A program made the translations under genes and the position numbers. The notes under the pieces were generated by a model. The model saw only the letters and a program-made list of their open reading frames with translations. It ran no database searches and was not told the origin of the DNA. From Oscillospiraceae bacterium (GTDB taxonomy: Bacteria > Bacillota > Clostridia > UBA1381 > UBA9506), in NCBI GenBank assembly GCA_015068855.1, contig SVJS01000003.1, forward strand, positions 62,001-126,000: a stretch of DNA of 64,000 nt, read 5' to 3'. This document shows positions 25,310-33,813 of this stretch, piece by piece; position 1 is the stretch's first letter; the number at the start of each line of letters is the position of its first letter.

Positions 25310-26575
25310 ATGATGAAAGACGAAACGAAATGCCTGCATGCAGGGTATACCCCGAAAAATACAGAACCCCGCGTTGTCCCCATCGTACAGAGCACAACCT
25401 ATGTGTATGATTCAACAGAAGAGGTTGCCTCTGTTTTCGATGAACCGACTAAATCCCTGATTTACTCACGGTTTGCCAATCCGACCGTTATGGCCGTTGA
25501 ACAAAAGATTGCAGAGCTTGAAGGCGGTGTTGGGGCTATGTGCACCTCCTCGGGTCAGGCGGCAACATTGCTGTCCATCCTGAATATTTGTCAGGCAGGT
25601 GACAGCATTATCAGCCTGGGTGAAATCTACGGCGGAACTGTAAACCTTTTTGCCTTTACATTTAAGAAGATGGGCATCGAGTGCATTTTTGTTGATAAAA
25701 CGGCAAGCGATGAAGAAATTTCCGCAGCCTTTAAACCCAATACCAAAGCTGTCTTTGGTGAAACCATTGCAAACCCTGCCTTATCGGTTTTGGATATTGA
25801 ACGTTTTGCACGGCTTGCTCATGCTCATAACGTGCCTTTAATTGTTGACAACACGTTTGCAACCCCGATTTTCTGCAAACCCTTTGATTTTGGTGCAGAC
25901 ATTGTCATTCATTCCACCACCAAGTATATGGACGGTCATGCCGTGCAGGTTGGCGGTGTTATCGTTGACAGCGGTAATTTTGACTGGACAAACGGTAACT
26001 TCCCCGAGTTAGTGGAGCCGGATGCGTCCTATCATGGTATTTCCTACACAAAGACCTACGGTAAAGCGGCATACATCATTAAGGCCAGAATGCAGCTTAT
26101 GCGTGATTTTGGCGTGTATCCTGCCGCACATTCTGCGTTCCTTTTGAACTTAGGACTCGAAACCCTGTCTGTTCGCATGCAGCAGTATTATAAAAACGGC
26201 ATGACAGTTGCAAACTACTTAAAGGACCATGAGAAGGTTGAAAGTATTACCTATCCCGGTCTTGAAACAGATGCAAACTATGCTTTGGCTCAGAAATACT
26301 TAAAGGGTTGTAATGGTGTTATTTCTTTTGAAGTTAAAGGCGGCAGAGAGGGCGCTATGCGCTTTATGGATGCCTTACAGCTTGCTTCCAACGAGGTGCA
26401 TGTTGCGGATATCCGTACCTGTGTTTTGCATCCTGCCAGCGAAACCCATCGTCAACTGACGGATGAGCAGCTTGTGGCGGCCGGCATTAAAAGTGGCATG
26501 GTTCGCTTGTCTGTGGGCCTTGAAAGTGTTGAGGATATTGTAGCTGACCTGGCTCAGGCGCTCGAACAGGTATAA
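25310..26575 (+). CDS. metY: O-acetylhomoserine sulfhydrylase / Cys-Met metabolism PLP enzyme
   Basis: This is a PLP enzyme of the gamma-family (about 421 residues). 'SRFANPTVMAVEQKIAELEGG', 'YGGTVNLF' and the Schiff-base lysine in 'HSTTKYMDGH' are visible. The insertion 'FPELVEPDASYHGISY' and 'LHPASETHRQLTDEQL' favour the MetY-type sulfhydrylase that forms homocysteine from O-acetylhomoserine and sulfide. A methionine gamma-lyase remains possible. Two ATGs are in tandem after 'AAAGGAG'; either may be used. It lies 37 bp after yhaN with no clear promoter or SAM riboswitch, so it may be cotranscribed. Confidence 0.9.
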   Translation: MMKDETKCLHAGYTPKNTEPRVVPIVQSTTYVYDSTEEVASVFDEPTKSLIYSRFANPTVMAVEQKIAELEGGVGAMCTSSGQAATLLSILNICQAGDSIISLGEIYGGTVNLFAFTFKKMGIECIFVDKTASDEEISAAFKPNTKAVFGETIANPALSVLDIERFARLAHAHNVPLIVDNTFATPIFCKPFDFGADIVIHSTTKYMDGHAVQVGGVIVDSGNFDWTNGNFPELVEPDASYHGISYTKTYGKAAYIIKARMQLMRDFGVYPAAHSAFLLNLGLETLSVRMQQYYKNGMTVANYLKDHEKVESITYPGLETDANYALAQKYLKGCNGVISFEVKGGREGAMRFMDALQLASNEVHVADIRTCVLHPASETHRQLTDEQLVAAGIKSGMVRLSVGLESVEDIVADLAQALEQV

Positions 26576-26601
26576 TCCACAGCCTTTGTTTTTGAAAAGA
26601 A

Positions 26602-26630
26602 TTGAATTTTTTTGTATCGGTTGATACAAT
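26602..26630 (+). promoter_or_regulatory. Promoter of the lon operon
   Basis: TTGAAT, 17-bp spacer, TACAAT with TG upstream. The leader carries a small inverted repeat, 'AGAGTC' (26661) and 'GACTCT' (26675), which does not match CIRCE or a CtsR box. Confidence 0.75.
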
Positions 26631-26697
26631 ACTAAATGATAAGTAAACGAGAAGAATCATAGAGTCAACAGTAAGACTCTCCTGTCCGGAGGAATCT

Positions 26698-29034
26698 ATG
26701 AACCAAGTAACAATTAAAAGAACCAGCAGCCTGCCAATGATTGTAACCCGCGGGCTTGTGGTTTTTCCCAAAACCTTAATGCACTTTGATTTGGTGCGAA
26801 AAAAATCAATCTCTGCTTTGGAACAAGCCATGATAGAAAATCAACTGGCTTTTCTTTCCGTGCAGCAGGATATTATGACAGAGGAGCCCAATCCCTCCGA
26901 AATTGAGACCGTTGGAACGGTTTGCCGTATTAAGCAGGTTGTTAAAATGCCCGGCGAAATGGTTCGCGTTTTGGTGGAGGGGTTGTATCGTGCCCGTATC
27001 TGCGACTATATCAGCGAAGAACCGCACATGTCCGTTTTGGTGGAGGAACTGCTTTTGGACGATGATGAAGCAGCAACACCTCTTCATTATGAAGCGCTGA
27101 GACGCCGCATTTTAGAAGAATTTGAGCGGTACTGCGCCAGCAATCACAAAGTCAATCCCGAAACCATGGCATCCTTAGAGCAAAATGAAAATCCGGCGGA
27201 ACTTTGTGATAGCGTTGCCGCCAATGTACAGCTGAAATTTGCAGATAAACAGAAGCTTCTGGCAACAACATCCTTAGAAAAGCGCATGGAAATGCTGATT
27301 ACCATTTTGATTCGCGAAACGGCGATTGTGAACATCGATAATGACATCAGCCGTAAGGTTAAACAGCAGATGGACCAGAACCAGAAGGAATATTTCCTGC
27401 GTGAGCAAATGAAAGCCATTCAGGAGGAGCTTGGCGATAAAGACGGTATTGGTCTTGAAATTAAGGAGTATCGCGAAAAGCTTGTAAAACTCAACGTTCC
27501 CGATAGCGTGATGGAAAAATGTGACGCTGAGCTGGATAAACTGTCTAAAATGCAGTTTGGCAATCCCGAAGCCGGTGTGATTCGTAATTACATCAGCTGG
27601 GTTTGTGACCTGCCCTGGAATAAGAAAACAGAGGAAACGCTTTGTCTTGACAAGGCGGAAAAGATATTAAACCGTGACCATTATGGTCTGAAAGAGGTTA
27701 AGGAACGCATTTTGGAATACCTGGCCGTTAAGAAAATGACAGGTAGTCTGGCCGGTCCGATTTTGTGCCTGGTGGGTCCGCCGGGGGTAGGTAAAACCTC
27801 CATTGCCCGCAGTGTTGCGGAAAGCTTAGGTCGCAATTATGTGCGGATATCCTTAGGCGGCATTCGTGACGAAGCAGACATCCGCGGTCATCGCAGAACC
27901 TATATCGGTTCCATGCCCGGTCGTATCATTCAGGCGATGAAGCAGGCAGGTTCCTTAAATCCCCTGATGCTGTTTGATGAAATTGATAAAATGGGCAGCG
28001 ATTACCGTGGCGACCCGTCAGCAGCGCTTCTCGAGGTGTTAGACAGTGAACAGAACAACAAATTCCGTGACCATTATATGGAAACAGAGTTTGACCTTTC
28101 CGATGTTCTCTTTATTGCAACGGCAAACACCTTAGAAACTGTTCCGCGTCCGCTCTTAGACCGTATGGAAATCATTGAAATCGGCGGCTACACTTCTGCT
28201 GAAAAACAGGAAATTGCCGTGCGTCATCTTTTGCCGAAGCAAAGGAAAAAGCATGGTTTAACCGCCAAAAATTTTGTGGTTACACCCGGTGCTGTCCGCG
28301 ATGTGATTGAGTATTACACTAAAGAATCTGGCGTTCGCGGTCTGGAAAAGAAGCTGGCAACCCTTTGCCGTAAAGCAGATTTTGCCATGGAAAAAGAGGG
28401 CAAAGAGCTGGTTCGCATCACGGCGAAAAACCTGGCGGATTATTTGGGTAAACGCCGATTCACCCTCGAAACCGTGGGCAAGGAAAACGAAATTGGTGTT
28501 GCAACAGGCCTGGCCTGGACGCAGGTTGGCGGCGATACCTTATCCATTGAAGTCAATGTTATGCCGGGTAGCGGGAAAACAGAATTGACAGGTCAGCTGG
28601 GCGATGTTATGAAAGAATCTGCCCGTGCAGCCGTCAGCTATGTTCGTGCCAACACGGATAAACTGGGTATCGCAGAGGATTTTTACGAAAATAAAGACAT
28701 CCACATTCATGTTCCGGAGGGCGCAACGCCCAAGGATGGTCCGTCAGCGGGCATCACCATTGCCACAGCGCTGACCTCGGCACTGTCTTCCTGCCCGGTC
28801 AACCGCGAAGTTGCCATGACGGGAGAGATTACCTTGCGCGGTCGCGTGCTTCCCATTGGCGGCTTAAAAGAAAAAACCCTTGCCGCCTACCGTGCCGGCA
28901 TTAAAACCGTTTTAATTCCGGCGGATAATACAAAGGATATCGATGAACTGGAAACCGTGGTTAAGGAAAAGCTTACGATTGTTCCTGTGCATCATATGGA
29001 TGAAGTGCTTTCCATTGCACTTTGCAAACAGTAA
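26698..29034 (+). CDS. lon: ATP-dependent protease La (Lon)
   Basis: This is a cytoplasmic AAA+ serine protease for damaged and regulatory proteins. The order is an N-terminal LON substrate domain ('[19 protein letters not shown]'), an AAA+ core with '[13 protein letters not shown]' and '[27 protein letters not shown]', and a peptidase domain with catalytic Ser in '[15 protein letters not shown]' and Lys in '[14 protein letters not shown]'. The 778 residues match LonA. It starts at the ATG after 'CCGGAGGAAT' and leads an operon with ysxC 14 bp downstream, the standard Firmicutes pair. Confidence 0.98.
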   Translation: MNQVTIKRTSSLPMIVTRGLVVFPKTLMHFDLVRKKSISALEQAMIENQLAFLSVQQDIMTEEPNPSEIETVGTVCRIKQVVKMPGEMVRVLVEGLYRARICDYISEEPHMSVLVEELLLDDDEAATPLHYEALRRRILEEFERYCASNHKVNPETMASLEQNENPAELCDSVAANVQLKFADKQKLLATTSLEKRMEMLITILIRETAIVNIDNDISRKVKQQMDQNQKEYFLREQMKAIQEELGDKDGIGLEIKEYREKLVKLNVPDSVMEKCDAELDKLSKMQFGNPEAGVIRNYISWVCDLPWNKKTEETLCLDKAEKILNRDHYGLKEVKERILEYLAVKKMTGSLAGPILCLVGPPGVGKTSIARSVAESLGRNYVRISLGGIRDEADIRGHRRTYIGSMPGRIIQAMKQAGSLNPLMLFDEIDKMGSDYRGDPSAALLEVLDSEQNNKFRDHYMETEFDLSDVLFIATANTLETVPRPLLDRMEIIEIGGYTSAEKQEIAVRHLLPKQRKKHGLTAKNFVVTPGAVRDVIEYYTKESGVRGLEKKLATLCRKADFAMEKEGKELVRITAKNLADYLGKRRFTLETVGKENEIGVATGLAWTQVGGDTLSIEVNVMPGSGKTELTGQLGDVMKESARAAVSYVRANTDKLGIAEDFYENKDIHIHVPEGATPKDGPSAGITIATALTSALSSCPVNREVAMTGEITLRGRVLPIGGLKEKTLAAYRAGIKTVLIPADNTKDIDELETVVKEKLTIVPVHHMDEVLSIALCKQ

Positions 29035-29048
29035 AGCGAGGCTTTTGT

Positions 29049-29663
29049 ATGAAGGTAAATACAAATCGTGTTAAACTCTTGATTTCGGCCGTTCACAAAA
29101 CGCAGTATCCCAACACAAGCATGCCGGAAATCGCTCTCGTGGGTCGTTCGAACGTGGGAAAATCTTCTATGATTAACAAGGTGTTAAATCGAAAAAGCCT
29201 GGCCCGCGTCAGCGGAACGCCCGGAAAGACGGTTACCATCAATTTTTATGATGTGGACAATCAACTGATGCTTGTTGACCTGCCCGGATATGGATATGCA
29301 GCCCGTTCTAAGGGCGAGGTTGAATCCTGGGGCAAGATGATTAATGATTATTTGGAGGGGCGTCCCCAGTTGTGCCAGGTTGTGCAACTGGTGGATTCCC
29401 GCCATAAGCCCAGCAAAGAAGATGTTGCCATGCAGGAATGGATTCAAGAGTATTGTGCATATTCGGTTGTGTTTGCCACAAAATCGGATAAACTCAGTAA
29501 AAAGCAGTTGGCAGAAAGCCTGGATTTAATTGCAGACACCCTTTCCCTGCGGGATGGAGACGTTTTAATTCCGTTTTCTGTTAAGGACAATGAGAGTGTC
29601 ACAAATTTTTGGGATTATGTTGAGGGCTGTGTGCTTGATGATGAGGAAGAGCCGGAGGTATAA
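29049..29663 (+). CDS. ysxC: Ribosome-biogenesis GTPase YsxC/EngB
   Basis: This is an essential GTPase for 50S assembly. G1 is 'GRSNVGKSSMI', G2 is in 'SGTPGKTVTINFY', G3 is 'DLPGYGYA' and G4 is 'TKSDKL'. The start is 'MKVNTNRVKLLISAV' after 'AGCGAGG', nine codons inside the ORF-track frame. The 204 residues are normal for the family. Confidence 0.96.
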   Translation: MKVNTNRVKLLISAVHKTQYPNTSMPEIALVGRSNVGKSSMINKVLNRKSLARVSGTPGKTVTINFYDVDNQLMLVDLPGYGYAARSKGEVESWGKMINDYLEGRPQLCQVVQLVDSRHKPSKEDVAMQEWIQEYCAYSVVFATKSDKLSKKQLAESLDLIADTLSLRDGDVLIPFSVKDNESVTNFWDYVEGCVLDDEEEPEV

Positions 29664-29710
29664 AAGCCGGCAGCCGACAACAATGCTTACACGTTCTACG
29701 AAAAAAGGGG

Positions 29711-30211
29711 ATGAAAAACGTGGCTATGAATATTGTTCTGGTGGAACCGGAAATTCCGCAAAACACCGGAAACATCGCCCGTACCTGTCGGGCAACAGGC
29801 AGCGTGTTACATATTGTAAAGCCAATGGGCTTTACAATTGATGATAAAAAATTAAAACGTGCCGGTCTGGATTACTGGCATGAGCTTGATATTCGTTACT
29901 ACGAAAATCTGGACGATTTTTTCTCCAAATGTCAGGGAAATTTTTATTTTTGCTCAACAAAAGCGCAAAAAAGGCATTCCGAGGCACAATATCAGGATGG
30001 GGATTACCTTGTGTTCGGTAAAGAAACCAAGGGGCTTCCGGAAGAACTTTTGCATGAACGTTATGAGGATTGTGTGCGCATCCCGATGCTGCCGGACATT
30101 CGTTCGCTCAACCTGTCTAACGCAGTTGCCATTGTCCTTTATGAAGCGCTCAGACAATTAGAGTATAATCATTTGGAGAGCATAGGACACCTAACACAGT
30201 ATGACGATTAA
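29711..30211 (+). CDS. trmL: tRNA (cytidine/uridine-34 2'-O)-methyltransferase
   Basis: This SPOUT-class enzyme methylates the wobble base of tRNA-Leu isoacceptors. The signature 'NIVLVEPEIPQNTGNIARTC' is at the N-terminus. The knotted SAM site is 'YLVFGKETKGLPEELL' plus 'IPMLPDIRSLNLSNAVAIVLYEALRQ'. The length of 166 residues is typical. The start is uncertain. The ATG at 29711 abuts the 'AAAAGGGG' site, while GTG 29720 or ATG 29726 have better spacing and fit homologues better. It is in the lon-ysxC-trmL-xseB-ispA run. Confidence 0.93.
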   Translation: MKNVAMNIVLVEPEIPQNTGNIARTCRATGSVLHIVKPMGFTIDDKKLKRAGLDYWHELDIRYYENLDDFFSKCQGNFYFCSTKAQKRHSEAQYQDGDYLVFGKETKGLPEELLHERYEDCVRIPMLPDIRSLNLSNAVAIVLYEALRQLEYNHLESIGHLTQYDD

Positions 30212-30243
30212 ATGATAATAAAAAACGGGGCAGGTGAACTTAA

Positions 30244-30465
30244 ATGGCAGAAAAGAAGACATTTGAAAAAACAATGCAGGAGCTTGAAGAAGTTGTTCTG
30301 GCGTTAGAAGCCGGACAAATTGAATTGGAGCAGGCACTTGTTTTATATGAAAAGGGCATTAAACTCTCTAAGACATGCCAGAAAATCCTGGACCAGGCTG
30401 AGCAAAAAGTTGTTCGCCTGACAGAAAATGAAGATGGGACCATGACAGAGGAGGCCTTTGTCTGA
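30244..30465 (+). CDS. xseB: Exodeoxyribonuclease VII small subunit
   Basis: This is a 73-residue helical protein ('KTFEKTMQELEEVVLALEAGQIELEQALVLYEKGIKLSKTCQKILDQAEQKV') that assembles on XseA to form ExoVII, which degrades single-stranded DNA. The sequence is a textbook XseB. The large subunit xseA, nearly always just upstream, is not here; trmL takes that place. It sits 30 bp ahead of ispA, the common xseB-ispA arrangement. Confidence 0.95.
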   Translation: MAEKKTFEKTMQELEEVVLALEAGQIELEQALVLYEKGIKLSKTCQKILDQAEQKVVRLTENEDGTMTEEAFV

Positions 30466-30495
30466 AAATATACGTCCTGAGGAGGATGAGATACG

Positions 30496-31374
30496 ATGGA
30501 TTTTTTAACAGAATTTGAAGCCAAAATCAATGTAGCAAATCAGTCCTTACAAAAATATTTTGCCAAGAAGGAAAACCACCAGATGTCAATCTATGACGCC
30601 ATGGAATATAGTTTGTTTTCCGGGGGCAAACGAATCAGACCTGTTTTGTGTGCAGCTTGTGCCGAACTCTTTGGAAATGCCGAAGATGTTATGCCCTTTG
30701 CCTGCGCCATTGAGATGATTCATACCTACTCACTGATTCATGATGATTTACCCTGCATGGACGATGATGATTTGCGTCGCGGTAAGCCCACCAATCACAT
30801 TGTTTATGGCGAAGCCATGGCAGTTTTAGCAGGCGATGGACTTCTGAATTTAGCCTTCGAAACAGTCTTAAATCACTCCAAGGCATCTCCTGCGCTTACC
30901 TTAGAAGCACTCCGCATTATCGGTGAAGCAGCCGGTGCTGAGGGCATGATAGGCGGGCAGGTAATTGATTTGGAATCCGAGGGAAAAGCAATTGATGCCG
31001 TGACCTTGATGGCGATGCATGTACATAAGACGGGTGCTTTGATTATGGCTGCTGCCAAGGTTGGTGCCTTAATCGGTGGCGGAACCAAGGAAGATATTTT
31101 GAACATGGAAAAATTTGCCCGTTATTTGGGTGTTGCTTTCCAGATTAAAGATGATATCTTAGATGTTGAAAGCTCAGTTGAAGTTCTTGGCAAGCCTATC
31201 GGCAGCGACCAATCCAACGAAAAAACAACCATTGTAACGCTGTATGGCCTCGAGCAGTCACGCAAAATGCTCGAAGATTACACAAACAATGCTATTGAAA
31301 CCTTAGAAGAATATGGGGACCGTGCAGCTTTCTTAAAGGAGCTTGCTTTGTTCCTGCTTCGTCGTGACAGATAG
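30496..31374 (+). CDS. ispA: Farnesyl (geranyl) diphosphate synthase
   Basis: This is a prenyltransferase that condenses IPP with DMAPP/GPP in isoprenoid synthesis. The first aspartate-rich motif is 'DDLPCMDDDDLRRGKPTNH' and the second is 'FQIKDDILDVE'. 'SGGKRIRPVLC' binds the diphosphate. The 292 residues are normal. The start follows 'GAGGAGGATG'. It lies directly ahead of the OLE RNA gene. The MEP-pathway gene dxs, its frequent neighbour, is at the right end of the window. Confidence 0.96.
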   Translation: MDFLTEFEAKINVANQSLQKYFAKKENHQMSIYDAMEYSLFSGGKRIRPVLCAACAELFGNAEDVMPFACAIEMIHTYSLIHDDLPCMDDDDLRRGKPTNHIVYGEAMAVLAGDGLLNLAFETVLNHSKASPALTLEALRIIGEAAGAEGMIGGQVIDLESEGKAIDAVTLMAMHVHKTGALIMAAAKVGALIGGGTKEDILNMEKFARYLGVAFQIKDDILDVESSVEVLGKPIGSDQSNEKTTIVTLYGLEQSRKMLEDYTNNAIETLEEYGDRAAFLKELALFLLRRDR

Positions 31375-31471
31375 GAAAGAATGACGTTTTATATCTGTTG
31401 AGATGGGGATTTTATGAAGTATCTTGCAGAGCTCTTTCTGACAAAATATTGATAACGGTCCTTTTTTGTGA
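31375..31471 (+). other. Spacer between ispA and the OLE promoter
   Basis: I see no gene and no strong terminator here, so read-through from ispA into OLE and oapA is possible in addition to the OLE promoter. Confidence 0.4.
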
Positions 31472-31500
31472 TTTACAAGCGTGTTTAATTGTGTTACAAT
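31472..31500 (+). promoter_or_regulatory. Promoter of OLE RNA
   Basis: TTTACA, 17-bp spacer, TACAAT with TG two bases upstream (extended -10). Transcription would start at about 31507-31509, exactly where the RNA closing stem begins. Confidence 0.8.
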
Positions 31501-31508
31501 ATGTAATT

Positions 31509-32136
31509 AGAGTGGTGCAGTATTCTAGTCAGTTCTACTCATTCCCAGGACGGGCCTAAAAATCCGTTGAAGGGCACATCGATGAAGTTCCTGGTGCTTG
31601 CTTTCGACGCCCAGTCGGGGGTTGGTGCTGGGAGTTAAGGCTTAGGGGCGACCTGCAATGGCATGTGGGATCCGACCCCTTTGCCGTGGAGACCTGTTCT
31701 TGTGTTCCAATGTGCGTCCGTGGTTTTACCATGACCGCAACGGGATACGAAGCAGGATTAAACCTGCCAGGCGGTGTGAATTTGCCTTTTGGCAAAGGAA
31801 TGCTGTGGGCAGTGTAGCCTGCCTTGAGTGGCATTGGCGGATAGCGGATCAGATCTAAAATCTTCGGCCAAAGGTTTTGGATTATTGCTGCTTGAAACTT
31901 CTGTTGCAAAAGAGGCTAAGAATGTGTGTGACTGTTTGGGAAATCCTCTAGACTGTTCCTTTTGGAGATACACTGAGGATTGCAGTGCGGAATTAAGTGG
32001 TGATTCGGTTTTGCGATGGGTGACCACGCAGATTGAGCATGAAAGGGAAACCGCTGATTTGGCGACATTTCAGCTGCTCTTTGGGAAAGCCTACCGAACC
32101 TAAACCGTAAAATTAACTCAGTTGTATTACCACTCT
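31509..32136 (+). ncRNA. OLE RNA (ornate, large, extremophilic RNA)
   Basis: About 628 nt lack a credible ORF; all ORF-track frames here are shadows on both strands. The sequence is GC-richer and far more structured than other intergenic DNA here. The 5' end 'AGAGTGGT' pairs with 'ACCACTCT' at 32129-32136, and the 3' strand runs into five T. Local hairpins include 'GCAGG-ATTAAA-CCTGC' (31752-31767) and 'TTTGCC-TTTT-GGCAAA' (31781-31796). Size, place right after xseB-ispA, and a membrane-protein gene of OapA type right behind it all match OLE RNA. In Bacillus halodurans OLE forms a membrane ribonucleoprotein with OapA and OapB and supports tolerance to ethanol, cold and Mg2+. The family call rests on size, context and recalled sequence pattern, not on a covariance search. 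Confidence 0.88.
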
Positions 32137-32178
32137 TTTTATTTAATATCATGTCAAACATACAGTAAGGTGGTTACA

Positions 32179-32790
32179 TTGACAGAAGACAGTAAACAAA
32201 AAAAGAAAATTAAAATTGCAGGTAATCGTGCAACGGGCAGAAAGATAAACTACAAATGGGTTGTTACCATTTTAGTTTGGACTTTTTTTATTTCATCGGG
32301 CATGCAAATGATTCAATCGGGCCTTATGAGTCGGGTGACGCTTGCGCTTGCCTTTTTAATTTTGTTTTCCTTTATTTTAATCGGTATTATTTTTGATATT
32401 GTCGGCGTTTCGGTAACGGCGGCCAGTGAGGTGCCCTTTCATTCTCTGGCATCCCGTCGCGTTCGTGGTGCAAAAGAGGCGGTCTGGCTGATACGTAATG
32501 CAGATAAGGTCGGTAGCTTTTGTAATGATGTTATCGGCGACATTGCGGGCATTATAACGGGTAGTGCCTCGGCCACGATTGTGGGGATGCTTGTTGTGTA
32601 TTTTGAAAACAGCAATTCCTTTTTGCTCACGATTGTTTTGGCCGGTCTTGTAGCCGCAATGACAGTTGGCGGTAAGGCAGCAGGCAAAGGTATTGCCATT
32701 ATGAACTGCAACCGCGTCGTTTTTTTTGTTGGTAAACTCATTAGTTTTTTTATACCAAGCAAAAAGAAAAGAAAGACAAAAGCGAAGTAA
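32179..32790 (+). CDS. oapA: OLE-associated membrane protein OapA
   Basis: OapA binds OLE RNA and holds it at the cell membrane. I place the start at TTG 32179, five bases after 'AAGGTGG', giving 203 residues; the ORF-track start lies inside the RNA. The order is a basic N-terminus ('KQKKKIKIAGNRATGRK'), membrane helices at about 27-48 and 54-80, a conserved loop 'SVTAASEVPFHSLASRRVRGAKEAVWLIRNADKVGSF', the DxxxD motif 'DVIGD' at 117-121, and two more helices at about 128-165. The C-terminal tail 'PSKKKRKTKAK' is also basic. A DxxxD motif is known to be critical in B. halodurans OapA. The loop pattern also recalls DUF21/CNNM Mg2+-transport proteins, which I note as an observation only. Confidence 0.88.
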   Translation: MTEDSKQKKKIKIAGNRATGRKINYKWVVTILVWTFFISSGMQMIQSGLMSRVTLALAFLILFSFILIGIIFDIVGVSVTAASEVPFHSLASRRVRGAKEAVWLIRNADKVGSFCNDVIGDIAGIITGSASATIVGMLVVYFENSNSFLLTIVLAGLVAAMTVGGKAAGKGIAIMNCNRVVFFVGKLISFFIPSKKKRKTKAK

Positions 32791-32871
32791 TGTAATAACA
32801 TTTGGCGGTTTCTTAAAACGGAAACAGGCCTGTGAAGCAAGAAGGACAGTTTTTGAGATGGAGCAGAACAA

Positions 32872-33759
32872 ATGATTGAGAGAAAAGAAATCGATTTAGC
32901 ATCACAGTCGGTGTTTGGTCAGTATATCCATAACCTTGATAACTCCACCTATAACTTTACCAACATGTATATGTGGGCAGGTGATGGCGACATCACTTAC
33001 GGCGAAACAGACGGCTGTCTGGCTATTTTCTTTCAAGGCAAGCGCCGCCCCCTTTCGGTTTCCTATCCCGTCGGAGACGGGGACAGGAAAAATGCTATTC
33101 TCCATCTTTCAAACTATATTCGTGAGCTTGATTTACGGCCGGTTTTTCGCAATCTTTCCCGAGAGATGGTTGCAGAATTGGAAAGCCTTTATCCCGGCGC
33201 TTTTGAATTTGTTGAGGACAGAGCAGCGGCGGATTACATTTATGAAACGGAAAAAATGATTACACTTTCCGGAAAAAAGTTACATGCTAAGCGCAATCAT
33301 TATAATTTTTTTAAGAATAATTATGCTTATGTATATCGTCAGCTTACGGCGGAGGATATGCCGGATTGCATGGCTCTTTTTGAGCGTTGGCTTGATGAAA
33401 AAGAAAATAAAAAATGGATTGGTACATCCCGTGAAGCAACGGCAAAATTGTTGGGAAGCTTTGCTGCCTTACCGGTTCGCGCAGGCGGTTTATACGTGGA
33501 GGATGAATTGATTGCCTTTTCTGTGGGTGAACCTGTGACAGAGGACACGGTTTTGGTTCATCTTGAATTTGCGGCAGATATCAGGGGCGCGTTTAACGTG
33601 ATAAACAGTGAATTTTGTGCCCATGAATGGCCGGGATATACCTACGTTAACAGAGAAGAGGATATGGGCTTAGATGGTCTTAGGCAAACCAAGCTTGCCT
33701 ATCGTCCTGTCAGATTGTTGGAAAAGTTTAATGCTGTGCAGATAGCACCCTTACAGTAG
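32872..33759 (+). CDS. DUF2156 (GNAT-fold) protein behind oapA
   Basis: This is a 295-residue soluble protein of the DUF2156 family, related to the C-terminal acyl-transferase domain of phosphatidylglycerol lysyltransferases. Family markers are 'YNFTNMYMWAG' near the start, 'GKKLHAKRNHYNFF' in the middle, and 'YTYVNREEDMGLDGLRQTKLAYRPVRL' at the end. It has no membrane helix. It follows oapA by 81 bp in the same direction and ends in a strong terminator, so it is the last gene of the lon-to-OLE unit. Its substrate is unknown. Confidence 0.88.
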   Translation: MIERKEIDLASQSVFGQYIHNLDNSTYNFTNMYMWAGDGDITYGETDGCLAIFFQGKRRPLSVSYPVGDGDRKNAILHLSNYIRELDLRPVFRNLSREMVAELESLYPGAFEFVEDRAAADYIYETEKMITLSGKKLHAKRNHYNFFKNNYAYVYRQLTAEDMPDCMALFERWLDEKENKKWIGTSREATAKLLGSFAALPVRAGGLYVEDELIAFSVGEPVTEDTVLVHLEFAADIRGAFNVINSEFCAHEWPGYTYVNREEDMGLDGLRQTKLAYRPVRLLEKFNAVQIAPLQ

Positions 33760-33762
33760 ACG

Positions 33763-33806
33763 AAAAAAGACCCGTCAACCAAATGGTTGACGGGTCTTTT
33801 TTTATG
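33763..33806. terminator. Bidirectional terminator between the DUF2156 gene and the YnbB-family gene
   Basis: The perfect 'GACCCGTCAACC' / 'GGTTGACGGGTC' stem, loop AAAT, is extended by A and T runs on both sides. Confidence 0.95.
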
Positions 33807-33813
33807 TAACAGA

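Noticed and set aside
26661-26680. Heat-shock operator (CIRCE or CtsR) before lon
   Set aside because: The inverted repeat 'AGAGTC-N8-GACTCT' does not match either consensus.
31556-32161. Several ORFs of 66-117 residues inside 31556-32161 on both strands
   Set aside because: No ribosome-binding sites or family motifs; composition reflects the OLE RNA.
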